From Terfezia claveryi (Eukaryota; Ascomycota; Pezizomycetes; Pezizales; Pezizaceae), in contig WHUX01000224.1 of NCBI GenBank assembly GCA_015179025.1, forward strand, positions 19,046 to 83,045: 64,000 nucleotides of DNA, written 5' to 3'. The position numbers were made by a program, and so were the translations under genes. Positions 40,803 through 52,360 of this stretch are shown here, in pieces (the first letter of the stretch is position 1; every line of letters starts with the position of its first letter). The notes below the pieces were generated by a model that saw only the letters and a program-made list of their open reading frames with translations, did not search any database and was not told the origin of the DNA.

Positions 40803-40912
40803 GCAGTGTAGTGGGCACATCACAAGAAAACAACAGGACCTTATTATAAGCCTGCAGCTAATTCGAATTTTACTCTAGTGATCTTAGGAACCGATATCCA
40901 CAGCGCTACTAG

Positions 40913-41377
40913 TCTTACAGGCCAGTTGAAGTCCCTGCCACCCCAAGTGAAGCACCTACAGATGGTAAGGAAGTTGAAGACGATTTTCCTAGCGAGCAGC
41001 TGGAGAACAAGGAGAATGAGAAGTCCGTTTCAAGTATGCAATATGAATTATCCCAATTTATTACATCTACTTCTGCCTTCCAAGAACGTCCCAGGATTTT
41101 AGACCCTACTCCTTCTGGTTTCTGCCTAGTGAAGCCCCGTTTCCTATTGCAAGTACTAAGTCATTTACCTAATGAGGATAGGAATGAGGTTGCTCCCCTC
41201 AGGACTATGGATGCTAAATAGCAGCTCCTCCGCAAGCAATCAAGGGCTTGCGATCAGAAGCGGAGGGAAAAAAGGAGGGCAGGTCTAGGTAGACAGCCTG
41301 AGATGGTCAGCTCAATAGAAGGGCATCTTATTGGGCCTGGCTATACAAATATCCATATTGCCCATATTGGCCTATAA
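40913..41377 (+). pseudogene. Unrecognised coding fragment right of gypsy copy 2
   Basis: One frame reads SYRPVEVPATPSEAPTDGKE, VEDDFPSEQLENKENEKSV, ELSQFITSTSAFQERPRIL and FLLQVLSHLPNEDRNEV. It meets a TAG at 41219-41221 and continues QLLRKQSRACDQKRREKRRA to a stop at 41375. It has no known domain and no start; a 5' part may have been displaced by the gypsy element that ends at 40802. Its length with only one internal stop and its biased composition suggest former coding. Confidence 0.3.
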
Positions 41378-41989
41378 CAATGAATTTTAAGAAATAATAA
41401 ATCTGGTTTATTTGGAATGTATCTATTCACTTAGTGACACATGCTTGCTTAGTAGTAATATAAGTCACATTTTCCTTTTTCGGTTCATAACATCCAAGTT
41501 TGCTTGTAGTCTCAATCGTTTGCTTGCATACAAAGAAGGAATGCATGCCTTTGTTCAATTTCCCCCTTTATTCAATTTGCCCCTTTGTTCACTTCAACTC
41601 ACCATAACTTGTAAGGCATCTGAGAATCTCATTTATTTCTCACAACAAACATTAACAGTTCAACCCACATAAATTGTGCTTACGATAATTCAGGGGTAAG
41701 TACTTTAAGTTCTATAACTGGAGACCAGCTATGCAAGTCGTGAGTGGAAAGATTACTGACGGAGACATCATAGATATTTTAACCCACATAACTTGGCCTT
41801 AAAATATTCAAAGGTTGTGTCCTTACGGGTTGCCTGAATTGGAAAGATAGTGTAATTCACTGAATTGTAGAAGTCTCACGCTGCGTCCAGTATAATACTC
41901 ACTATTGGCTATCGCCAGCGCCAGTTAGAAGGCCTCATTTCTGCAGGTATATGCTCCAAGGTCGTACATAATCTAAAGTGCTACAAGGG
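41378..41989. other. Spacer, no gene seen
   Basis: AT-rich with no supported coding region. Confidence 0.35.
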
Positions 41990-42075
41990 TTGTGTCACGG
42001 ACAGTGTCACAGATGGTGTCACGGACAGTGTCATGGACAGTGTCATGGATAGTGTCACGGACAGTGTCACGGACG
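41990..42075 (+). repeat. TGTCACGGACAG tandem repeat upstream of gene C
   Basis: The unit (A)GTGTCACGGACA repeats about seven times at 12-bp spacing, with CATGGA and CACAGA variants, just before the gene C coding region. Confidence 0.8.
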
Positions 42076-42149
42076 GTATCTAGGATGTCCATAGATCTGA
42101 CAAGAAAGTGTGTAGCCAAAAAAACAGATTATCAATGCAAAGGATCATA

Positions 42150-43441
42150 ATGGTAGGCCCTGTACAGAAAAAGAAGACACCATCGAAGAGAAACACAACA
42201 TCCGGGAATCAAACAACAGATAAACGCAAACAGAGAAAGACTTCTGTGACAACTGTACCAGTCATACCTATCCTAGCCATGCCTGCTTCAGCCCTAGTTA
42301 TGCCAGTAAACCCATATAAGAAGTATGCAGAATTTCCTTGTAGCTCAAAAGAATTCGACTCAGACAAAGAGTTTAGTGGGGGTCGTAAAGTTTGGGGAAC
42401 ATCAACCAATCCACACACCAGAAAAATCCAGGAAACTCAGAAAAGATTGCTAGGTCTACTTCTAGCATTCGAACGAGCCAAGGACTGGAAGTGCCAAAAA
42501 GTTAACAGGGCTCTCAAAGCTGGCATGGCAGAGAGTGAGGATGCCACTATTATCGGTGCACTAATAGGGACGAAGAGGAATCAGCTCAGTGATGTGTAAT
42601 GCGGCAAGTTCAAACGACTTGTCCAAAAGACCTGGGAGGTAATGTTAGTTCAGAAGAAGGCATATATTTTATATCACTAGTATGGGCTCTCCTAAGAGCA
42701 GAAGAGGTTTTATCTTGAGCTAGGCGAAGGTGATAATATACCGGCATTTACAATTCCAGAAGGTGATTTGGAAGAAACGAGAACAAAGCCAGTAAATGAG
42801 TTTAGTATCGTTATTAGTGTTGAGCCTATTTCACGCCAAGCATACACACAGTTCGAGGGTCCAATTGAACAGCTACATGCACAGGATGATGCAATTGCCA
42901 TAGCTGATTGGATCATACAGAAAATAGAAATAGCTGAAGGGGGTGCGGAAGATTGTTTAAGTAATGTAGTTGAGGATATTAAACCCATATATATCTCTCC
43001 CTTCAGAAGTGTGATATATTATTCACTATAGTATAGGACTCCAAGAATGAAAGCAATAGCCAGGTTCTAGAGGACGACCTTTCATCATCTGACGCTGAGG
43101 GAGAGCTTACTGATTTCAATTATAATGCCAAGGTATATTCGGTAAAAGATAGCATAATCGAAACTCTATTATGGCCAGCATTGAAGCTATATCAAAAAGG
43201 ATTGCCTCATCTTAGTGGCGATTCACTACCAGGACTTATCCCGAGTAACACAGATAATGATTATTACGAGGATATGGAGGGGATTGAAAATGAAGTGGTA
43301 GAAAGGGATGAAGAGAATGAAGAGGGTGAAGAGAATGAAGAAGATGAAAAGGGTGAAGAGACTGAAGAGGATGAAAAGGATAAAGAGGATGAAGAGGGTG
43401 AAGGAGAGGATGATGTCGAGAGAGAAGAACAAGATGAATAA
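42150..43441 (+). pseudogene. Acidic-tailed protein family 2, copy C
   Basis: From ATG 42150 (MVGPVQKKKTPSKRN) a basic, low-complexity N-terminus leads to NPYKKYAEFPCSSKEFDSDK, EFSGGRKVWGTSTNPHTRKI, RAKDWKCQKVNRALKAGM and GTKRNQLSDV. After a TAA at 42597 it continues FKRLVQKTWEVMLVQKKAYI and EQKRFYLELGEGDN, with two more stops, and AEGGAEDCLSN. After a probable intron the frame reads NESNSQVLEDDLSSSDAEGE and DSIIETLLWPALKLYQKGLP, and ends in a Glu/Asp-rich tail (EENEEGEENEEDEKGEETEE) at 43441. The order of blocks matches gene D. No catalogued domain is recognised. The basic front and acidic tail resemble histone-binding proteins in composition only. Confidence 0.6.
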
Positions 43442-44257
43442 TGACCATGTATGGGGTGTCATGGAGCTTACACTTTATCATGAAATTTATATTTTATCAC
43501 AGATCCCTATGTTGTCTAGCAATTATTTCTCTATTTCCTTGTCGTCTGATGGAATATTTGGTATTGGTTGTTTGATATATCATTATGAGTCAGGATTGTT
43601 GATTTATTGTTCTTTTGGATATAGCAATAGGTTAGTATAGACTAGTCACTAGGTGGACAATAGAGTACTTAAGGTATAGTCTAGTTGGCACAAGCCCAGT
43701 ATATTAGGCTAGTGGTGCAGGCTTAGACTGGGGTACAACTCACGAGTTGGCTTGCACTAGTTCCTCGGTATTCTAAGGTTGCATATGAGACAGATAAGCA
43801 TATATATATACTCTAGTATATATCACCTTCCAGCTTGTCTGGTCTCCTCTGGTAATCCTAGCCTACCTGCAGGCAAAAGAAACCCATATGCAGCCCCATT
43901 AAGGGGGCCAAAATGAGTCAGTCCCCAGGGGGAATTTGGCAAAAGACGAGTTAATCTGCTACAACAATGCTTGTTCAGCTAAATTGTGTACACGACTAAC
44001 AGCCTAACAGCTAGTTGTCAATATCCTTTGTCAGGTTTCGTTTGTCGCATTTCCTTTGTCAGGTTTCCTTTATCGATGTATTACACTAAAGTATCTAAGC
44101 TAACTTGAGGGAACATGAAGGCAAACTTGGATTCATTGTTTGATAGTTAGGTCTGGATCCCCACAATGCTCTGTGTTGCTTCATCTCGTATAAGATCCTC
44201 ACTATTACCTCTGGGTCACCAAGTTCATCGCCTCTTTTAATCAGCTAATATATAAGA
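43442..44257. other. Spacer between gene C and H3-like copy 3
   Basis: Contains (T)AGTCTAGTTGGCACAAGCCC near 43678, a word shared with the 53-54 kb array. No gene is supported. Its length (816 bp) is close to the gap between gene D and H3-like copy 1 (737 bp). Confidence 0.4.
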
Positions 44258-44720
44258 ATGGCAAGAACAAAGCAGGTTCCGAAGAAAAACCTTGGGCAAC
44301 CAGCGAGGTCACAAGTCCCTAAGAATATAAAATCACTCATGCCCCCCCGAAAAGTGGTGGCACCAAAAACCATAAGAAAGTGGTCACAAGGACATTAGCA
44401 TTCCATTCCATGAAGCATTCTATTCCATGAAGCATTCTATTCCATGAAGCATTCCATTCCATGAAGCATTCCATTTTATAAAGTAAAAAGGACTAATTTA
44501 ACTGTATTATCAATTAGCCTCGTACGTCAGATTAAAAATCAACAGAGAAGCGTTGACCTTATCAGAAAGGAATCTAGTTTGCCTTTATGGCGTCTGACAC
44601 CTCTGGTACCACAAATAACAAACTGCTAGTTACCGGTGCGCTCCTCTGTTCCTCTGGCTCCCTGATGCCAGCTCTTTACAGGCTGCCTACTGACACTGTG
44701 GTGGCTAGGAAGTTATTTGT
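44258..44720 (+). pseudogene. Histone H3-like protein, copy 3 (tail and aN helix; truncated)
   Basis: ATG at 44258 begins MARTKQVPKKNLGQPARSQV, then PKNIKSLMPPRKVVAPKTIR and KWSQGH before a stop at 44396. The first six residues are identical to the invariant start of histone H3, and the spacing of basic residues is H3-like. After a tandem-repeat insertion, 44519-44596 reads LVRQIKNQQRSVDLIRKESS then LPLWRL, which corresponds to the H3 aN/a1 region (ALREIRRYQKSTxLLIxKLP, then FxRL). The remainder is too decayed to follow with confidence; SGSLMPALYRLP may be a2. The gene lies 0.8 kb downstream of gene C on the same strand, the same arrangement as copy 1 and gene D. Confidence 0.65.
44401..44475 (+). 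repeat. 18-bp tandem repeat inside H3-like copy 3
   Basis: CATTCYATTCCATGAAG repeats four times, interrupting the H3-like reading between the KWSQGH and LVRQI segments. Confidence 0.8.
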
Positions 44721-45626
44721 GATGAGGGTAACAGCAAAAGTTATTTTTTTTTAGCTTAGTTTGTTAGCCTCGCTGGAAAGGGGGTATATTATGTAGGGGA
44801 ATTCTTGTACTTTGACACACTCATTAAGAAATATACACATCATTTTTATGCATACAAGGAAATTACTAAAATCTTTGCTCTGTTACCTTAAGACGATTGA
44901 TAGCCAGCTTCGTATGCCGCTGTCGATTGTTTTTTACTTTTTCTTGAGGCTTTACTCTATCACTTGCATGTGTCGAGACACATAAGTCTTAAGAATCGCT
45001 TATCTCTCATTGAGATCGATCCTCGCTTATAGGATTTTCGCTTATCGTAAGAATACTCTGCGATGATTCTGCGAGATACCAGTGGATTCCGCTAGCTTAT
45101 TCGACTCTTTGGACATCTAAGACAGTAATAGTTACTCTAACTATTTGCGATCTTCTTCATAACGCTAGCCCCAAATTGTCCTCCTTCTGACTCTGACGGT
45201 CTTGCACTATCGCCGCGGCGCTCACCTCTCTACTTAATGTCACGATGCATCCCCTGAGAGGCCTGTCACCTCACTACCCCTTCCATACAATTTCGCCGTG
45301 ATGCCTACATCTCCATGTCCATCGCCAGGCCCCTGATTACTACCGATGCCTTCTGATAGACCCCTGTCCATTCTCTTCCATACTCTGCCTCAACATTTTA
45401 TAATTCACATATACCGGAGACTCTCGAACCCCTTTTTGCACTCACTACATTCTCACTTGGCCTCTGATAAACCATTCCATTCTATTATTCTCTCGTTCCC
45501 TTCCTACATTAAATTCCTGCTAACCAGACTATTTAGATCCTACTCCATACATTGACATAATCCCCAATCCCTCACCACATATAACTGGCAACAAAATAAA
45601 TATTCCGACCTCACCTTCTTAGCGCC
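44721..45626. other. Spacer, no gene seen
   Basis: Contains GATCGATCCTCGCTTATAGG and related CGCTTAT words near 44990-45050. A 69-codon frame at 45346-45555 has no motif. No gene is supported. Confidence 0.35.
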
Positions 45627-48029
45627 CTATAATTCATCCCCTTCATCCTCTGTTATCTCTCCACTGTCTTCATCTGGTTCACCCTCTCTACCCTCGTCCT
45701 ACAATCCACCATTATTTTCGCGTTCCTCCGAATCCTCATCACCCTCATCATCTTCAGAGCTATCTCCCCCATCCCTGTCTGCATTACTGTCATTTGCTAA
45801 CTCCAGTGGATCCTAATCGTCTTCAACCAAGTCCGTATCATCACCTATGCTTGATACCCTCTTGTTACAACAACCTATATCCGGCCCAGTTGGGGGTTCT
45901 TGGGGGAAGTACCCAAATAGCATGAGACACGTGTCCTCCGCATCCTTTATGTCTGCTGCCAGTTCATTAGTATATTTCTCAAGTTCAATCCTTTCTATCT
46001 TATATAACTCAGGCTTGGGTTGCTCCCATCGAGTCACTTTCCCATGCTATTGGCATTGCTGTACAATCCCGATACGTATGACCTTGAAAAGACTCTGCTC
46101 GAGTATTGTAGGAAAATCACCCTATTGCTTTCGCATACGACTAAAAGCTACTGTAGCATTGTCAGTGTTCTTCACCTACCATGGACAGAGGATTCCAGAC
46201 CAACCAGCTAAATTCATATAATTGAAATTGTCACCATCTTTGAACACCCCACTCTCATAAGTGAGAAGGGCATGCTGGAGGGTTGCAAATATCAGGCACA
46301 TGAATGAACTGGTAATTCGGCTTATGAATGTGCGATCCTGGTTTCCGAGTTTCTTTAGGCTGTCGAAATAATTTATATGGATAAATCATATGCCTTTACT
46401 TGTTCGAAATCTATGACTCTACTCCTACAATTATTCCTTGGTTCATGAGCATCTAGTCATGGTCAGAATTAGGGTTATTTGTTGTACCTTCCATTTTTCC
46501 TCCTTGCACATGAAAAGATCCTTGTCTAACAACTCACTAACTCACTCACGAACGTAGTCCGGACTGCATTTTTGATTAAACCCATATAGTTTGGCTATGT
46601 GTCGCTTTACTTCATACACCAGATGGGATCTTGTATGAGATTGGATACTCCGTAACTAATTAATCATTGTCAGCATCTGGAAGCAAATACTTTGGCTTTT
46701 ACTAACATAGGTATCAATTTTACTCGTACGCTATTCATCAACTCCGCATTCTACCTTAGCTTCCTTCCATATCCTTACCAAGATACATTCTATACCCTCA
46801 GCATCTGACAATGGCTCCTCAAACAATGTGATCCTCTCCATGCGGTTTGCAGCATTACTGACAACTACTTTTGTTACCCCTTCAAACTATGCGAAGCTCC
46901 TATTTCGCCATTCCTTTTCTCTAGCACCTGTCAGTCGCTTCTTAGACCTGTTGGGATTATTATCCCCCATATTTACCACCACCATAGTAGTATCCTTTAT
47001 ATCCAGTGGCGGAGGTGGGGACTCAAGTAGTGTCTCAAGTAGTGAGGGTGAAGATCATAGCTCTGGTGGGTGTGATAATCATCTTTGTACACCTAGTGGT
47101 GTTGGTAAGAGTCCTGACCCAGACGCAGAGTTTGCCAATACCCGTATGGATGGAGAAGAGGCTTCCACATACCACTACGATATAATGTAAGTAGAAATCA
47201 AATATCCTTAATATTTTCTTTGAAAGATTGGCTTACATTCAATACCCCAAAAATTGTGGAGCTAGAATTATGAGTTGTAGCTGATCCTTTTGCTGGATCC
47301 CCAATGGACTTGGCAGACCCAGTAAGGGTTTGCGGCCGAGTTTGCTATGTGAAACAACTATGTAAGTATAAGTCTCCTGGATCTGCTTTCTATGCTCCTA
47401 CCTTTGCAAAGTTGATTATGGACTTGAACGATGATAGACCCTAATAACTTGCTTAATTTGTTAGATATATATATATAACAACCTTGGAATACACATGAAT
47501 ACCCACTAGACTACTTGCGCTGTCCATTTCTTGCGTCCTGTCATTGAATGTCAAGAGGTTGGTATCATAATCAGCCCTCTCAGAAGCTGCGGGACGTTTG
47601 CCTCGATCTCCCCGAAGGTCACTTTTACTGGCAGCTCGCTTAGTGGAAGACTCCTTACCCTTCCCCTTTGTTTTCGTGGGCTTTCGTGTGGTCACTATTG
47701 TAGAGTTTTGGGTCTTCTAAAGGTATGGGTGGATATTGTAGTTGTCTTTAAGTCTTTTATCCGCATGTATACTAATGATGACTACCATGGATCACTCTGT
47801 GTACATGTAGTCAGTCATGTTTCACAATTGAATAGGTTTCAGTGCTCCGACCCAAATTCTATTGCATATCTACTCAACCTGCATACATATCATCACATTT
47901 ATATTTAAAAAATCAAGAAAAATGACCAAGACCCTGCTTATCTACACCCTCACAACATCCAGCCAAGTACAGACTCTTTTAAAAAAAAAAAAAAAGAATC
48001 ACAACTTCTAGTCCTTCACAAAGTACTAT

Positions 48030-48125
48030 AACATCAAAACACAAAGCCCAAGAACACAAAGCCCAAAGACACAAAACACAAAAACACAAAATACAAAAAC
48101 ACAATACCTAAAAATACAATATACC
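48030..48125. repeat. ACACAAARCCCAAA tandem tract
   Basis: A-rich 11-12 bp units (ACACAAAGCCCAAG, ACACAAAATACAAAA) repeat about eight times inside the low-complexity gene region, perhaps within an intron. Confidence 0.6.
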
Positions 48126-48894
48126 CCTCATCATTTATCTCCCTACTTCCAGCAGCCAATACCATACCCTCAGGGCCCCTTTGCTTTTCCACCCTTTTTT
48201 GGGCCACCCTTCACAACCCTCTCCTTACCTTCTGTCTTAACCTTGACTCCCATGGTCTTGATCTTTACTCCCGTGGCCTTGGTTTCAGTTGGTTTGGCGG
48301 TGGTTGCCTTGGTTTTGGTAGCTTTGGCTTTGGCTTGTATTCCCTTGCCCTTCCCCTTAGCATTCCCCACATTCCCCTTGCCGTGATTCCTAGCCCCAGC
48401 CTGCTCCTCCTCATTACTATCCTCTACCTCCTCCTCCACCACTGCCTCCTCCTCCTCTATTCCCTCCACCTCCTCCGCATCCTCCTCTTCCTCCTTAGCA
48501 GGGACCTCTGTCTCAGCCCTCCGTCTTTTGGCCACTTGAGTTTTGGGACCCTCTCCCATTTGCCGTATCCTCTTCGCCTTGGAGTTTTCCTCTATCACAA
48601 TAGCTATTTTTTTGGTCACTTGCATTTTCTGTTGTACCTTTGCAGCTGTTCCCTTGGCAGGCTCATTGCTGCCCTTCACTTGCCTCTTGCTACGTCTAGC
48701 CTCCTTGTGAGTGTCCTCTACTACCGACTCCTCCTCAACTACTTTCTCTACCTTCCTAACATCCTTCTTCGTATTGTGCACCTTCCTTCTGATTACCAGT
48801 GCTTCCTCTACAACCTCCTCCTCCTCTGCTACCTCAACTTCCTTTACGGCCTTTCAAACCTTCATTTTGATTACAGGTACTTCCTCCTGAACCT

Positions 48895-49075
48895 TCTCCT
48901 GCACCTTCTCCTGCACCTCCTCCTACACCTCCTCCTCCTCCACTTCCTCCTCCCCCTCATCGTCCTCCTCTTACTCCTGCTCCTCCTGCTCCTCCTCCTC
49001 TTGCTCCTCCTCCTCTCCTCCTCCTCCTCCTCCTCCGACGATAATGATAATGATAATGATGATAATGATGATAAT
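48895..49075. repeat. (CTCCTC)n and (GATAAT)n microsatellites
   Basis: A CCTCCTCCTCCT tract is followed by GATAATGATAATGAT. It probably expanded inside the Glu/Arg-rich coding part of the minus-strand gene; poly-Leu frames on the plus strand are artefacts. Confidence 0.8.
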
Positions 49076-49926
49076 ACCTGTACTTGCTTCACATGCTTCC
49101 TTGATGGAGCGACCCTCCATTTAGTTACCGGGATTGGTGCCTGCACCTTCTTTATAGTCTTCTTAGCCGCAGGGACCTTTCTGGTTACCGGGGTTGGTTC
49201 CTACACCTCCTCCTGATCGTCGACCATCACCTCCTTAACATTCTTCTTAACTGCAGAGGTCTTTTTTCTAGTTACAGGGCCTGCCTCTCTTCCCCCTTGG
49301 CTGGTTAATCCCTGTTCCTTCACATTTATAGCCCTTTTACCCTTACCTTCCAGAGCCTTGATTTTTTTAAGTGCCAGCTGACTGCTACTGGCATCTAACC
49401 CGCGCTTCTTGTTGTCTCGACCCGGTAGAGAAATCGGCTTATTCCAGGTAGGTGGTTGGCTTGTGAGGACAGGAGGGTAGTTTAGGAGGGCAGGCAGTTA
49501 GCTTGTGAGGGCTGGTGGACTTGGGTCATTAGGGTACTCTGCTGCATGAGTAGCATGAGCCTGCTGTACCACTTGATCCCTAGAAGTATTTCTGGTTCAC
49601 ACTTTCTTGGCAATATCTTGACATAGTTGATTGACAGACTGAAGGATCCGCTCATCACTATAGTACATTAGCTGCCCACTCGGAGCCATCATTGGCAGGC
49701 CAGTGGTATGCCAGCAAAATATCGACCATGTATCAGTCCCCGATTTTTGTAGACTATGTACCTCTGTTTCCTTAATCATTTATGAAACGTCACGCCTCCA
49801 AAGTGAGTATGGGGTCTCCGGAATTCCTTCATTATAGAACCCGACCCTCTCTGCAAAATAGCGCATGGTTCAATCATCTACTTCCATTGGGTCTACAGCC
49901 GGTTGTGTTTTTCTCTTTGGAGGCAT

Positions 49927-50192
49927 GTCCTATAGATAGTTTATGTTAGAGCACGGCCCCAGACCCTGCTTGTAGTAGAATAGCAGATTGCAGTTAACTT
50001 GTACATACTGTTCCGGTATAGTATAGATTCCATATAGTATAGACCCCATATAGTATAGATCCCGTATAGTATAGATTCTGTATACTATAGACCTCGTATA
50101 TGATAGATATATTATATAGTTCCCTATGATTCTGGGGTATTCACACTCCCCTATATATGCTGTCAATGACTATGAATAGCCCCTCTCATATC
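49927..50192. other. Spacer with TATAGTATAGAT repeats
   Basis: At 50015-50110 CCATATAGTATAGAC/CCGTATAGTATAGAT units repeat about six times. No gene seen. Confidence 0.5.
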
Positions 50193-50749
50193 TAGTGTGC
50201 ACCACGGGGTGAGTAAAACTCGCCTCGCTTGCCAAGACTCGCCTCGGCGAGCGAGTCTTCGTCTCCTCCACAACTCGCCGAGTTGGCTTTTTACTACCTC
50301 AACTCAACTCGCGATTAATCGGTAATCTACAGATTACTCGCCAAGATTCAAGGCTAGCCTGCTTTATACTGGGGCCTCTGCCTCAGGCGCGGTATATACC
50401 ACGGTGCCTTAAGTATATGGTTGTGGGTGGGACCTTGGGTTTCTACAAAGAGAAGCGAAGAGAAGCGTGTTTACCCTCCCTACAACTGAGGCCAGCTACG
50501 TGGATTGAAGTGAACCAATGATCCAGGACGCATGCACGCATAAGTATAATAAATGTCTATAGTATTTCTAAATGTTTATATACAGAGGAGTTAATGCCAC
50601 AAGAGACAGAAATATAATTAAACGGACCTGTCTAACCTTGCCATGTGCCTAGCGAACTCGAGGCCAAGAGCCTGACCCCTACGTTGGTCAGTGAATGAAA
50701 GTGGTGGGAGTACAGCTTAAACTAGGGTAGTGCAGAGATATGGCAAAGG

Positions 50750-51000
50750 GGACGGTGGAGGGAAGGCAAGCTGGATGACGGAGGCATGGCAAGCTGGTCG
50801 GCGGAGGCATGGCAACCTGGACGATGGAGGTAAGGCAAGCTGGACGACGGAGGCATGGCAAGCTGGACGGCGGAGGCATGGCAAGCTGGACGGCAGAGGC
50901 ATGGCAAGCTGGATGACGGAGGCATGGCAAGCTGGATGACGGAGGCATGGCAAGCTAGACTGCGGAGGCATGGCAAGCTGGACGGCGGAGGGAAGGCAAT
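50750..51000 (+). repeat. 26-bp tandem array, left arm
   Basis: About nine units of GGCATGGCAAGCTGGACGG(C/A)GGA. Open frames on both strands (LPCLRHPACHAS, ASWTAEAWQAGR) derive from the repeat. Confidence 0.85.
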
Positions 51001-51439
51001 GCTCTCACCCAGATTGCAGGCAGTTCATAACTTGTGTTATTGATGAAAATTCCAGATGCTAGGGATGGAGAGCTCATTTGAAAGTTGTGCCTCGTGTGCC
51101 AGCGGTAGCTGCTGTACAGACTGTAATTTGGTATGGCAGGCAGGCACTTTAGGGAGGCGCTAGTCAATGCAATAGGTATGATCAACCCCGCTTGGCAGCT
51201 GGCTCGGGTATGCCAGCCTAGACTGGCAATATACTAATGTTGCACTATGCCTGTGCAGGCAACAGTCTCAGTCGGCTGAACAATGAACAATATCTACGTC
51301 TTTGTGTGGTTGAGATGTAGCAGCCATAATATATGTCCTTGGCCATATATTGGCCACCTGATATATATATGGAATTCATGTCTTTGCGCCCTATATATAT
51401 ATATGATGTCCTAACATATATCTAAGCCTCGAAGGCTTG

Positions 51440-51715
51440 AATTCCATGCATATATGTATATAGGCCGCGAAAGTATGAATTCCCAAGCATATATATAACC
51501 AGTGAAGGCATGAATTCCGAAACATATATATAACCAGCGAAGGCATGAATTCCCAAGCATATATATAACCAGCGAAGGCATGAATTCCGAAACATATATA
51601 TAACCAGCGAAGACATGAATTCCCTAGCATATATATAACCAACGAAGGCATGAATTCCCATACAAATATATAGCCAGCGAAGGTATGAATTCCCAAGCAA
51701 ATATATAGGCCGTGA
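51440..51715 (+). repeat. Loop tandem repeat of the foldback element
   Basis: Seven direct units of about 39 bp: GCGAAGGCATGAATTCC then (C/G)AAGCATATATATAACCA. All have one orientation, which distinguishes the loop from the arms. Confidence 0.85.
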
Positions 51716-52099
51716 AGACATGAATTCTATATATATATCAGATGGCCAATATATGGCTAAGGACATATTATGGCTGCAATATCTTAACCACACAAAGACG
51801 TAGGTATTGTTCATTGTTCAGTCGAATGAGACTGTTGCCTGCACAGGCATAGCGCAAGGTTAGCATATTGCCAGTCTAGGCTGACATACTCGAGGCAGCT
51901 GCCAAGTGGGGTTGATTATACCCGTTGCGTCGACTAGCGCCCCCCTAAAGTACCTGCCTGCCACACCAAATTACAGTCTGTACAGCAGCTACCACTGGCA
52001 CACGAGGCACAACTCTCAAGTGAGCTCTCCGTCCCTAGCATCTGGAATTTTCATCAATAACACAAGTCATGAACTGCCTGCAATCTGGGTGGGAGCATT

Positions 52100-52360
52100 G
52101 CCTTCCCTCCGCCGTCCAGCTTACAATGCCTCCACCGTCCAGCTCGCCATGCCTCCGCCGTCCAGCTTGCCATGCCTCCGTCATCCAGCTTGCCATGCCT
52201 CCGCCGTCCAGCTTGCCATGCCTCCGCCATCCAGCTTGCCATGCCTCTGTCATCCAGCTTGCCATGCCTCCGCCGTCTAGCTTGCCATGCCTCTGCCGTC
52301 CAGCTTGCCATTCCTCCGCTATCCAGCTTGCCTTCCCTCCGCCGTCCCCTTTGCCATATC
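52100..52360 (-). repeat. 26-bp tandem array, right arm (inverted)
   Basis: About ten units of CCTCCGCCGTCCAGCTTGCC, the reverse complement of the left-arm array. Confidence 0.85.

Larger units (their letters stand above)
45627..49926 (-). pseudogene. Long low-complexity protein with DUF6532-like C-terminus (decayed)
   Basis: From ATG 49926 (MPPKRKTQPAVDPMEVDD) a partly globular N-terminus (YFAERVGFYNEGIPETPYSL, IFCWHTTGLPMMAPSGQLMY) is followed by long disordered repeats: PVTRKVPAAKKTIKKVQAP, a Glu/Arg microsatellite, KEEEEDAEEVEGIEEEEAVV and KAKATKTKATTAKPTETKAT. The Ser/Pro region then leads (47160 on) to MGDNNPNRSKKRLTGAREKE, WRNRSFA-stop, SHTRSHLVYEVKRHIAKLYG and VSELLDKDLFMCKEE. After an intron come SLKKLGNQDRTFISRITSS, CLIFATLQHALLTYESGVFK and DGDNFNYMNLAGW. 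These last blocks resemble the fungal DUF6532 family (RSxxKxxARxxVxxxYGF, then TAxxxALxEWxxG), whose function is unknown. An acidic tail ends at 45627. That all parts belong to one gene is inferred; about ten stops are present. Confidence 0.42.

Noticed and set aside
43226..43481. Hydrophobic LFILFILF frame on the minus strand
   Set aside because: Antisense of the Glu-rich tail of gene C, not a membrane protein.
44990..45060. Possible tRNA-like fold in CGCTTATAGG-rich sequence
   Set aside because: No cloverleaf with a T-loop GTTCRANNC and acceptor stem could be formed by eye.
48335..49216. 293-codon Leu-rich frame on the plus strand
   Set aside because: Antisense of the Lys/Glu-rich minus-strand gene and of the CCTCCT microsatellite.
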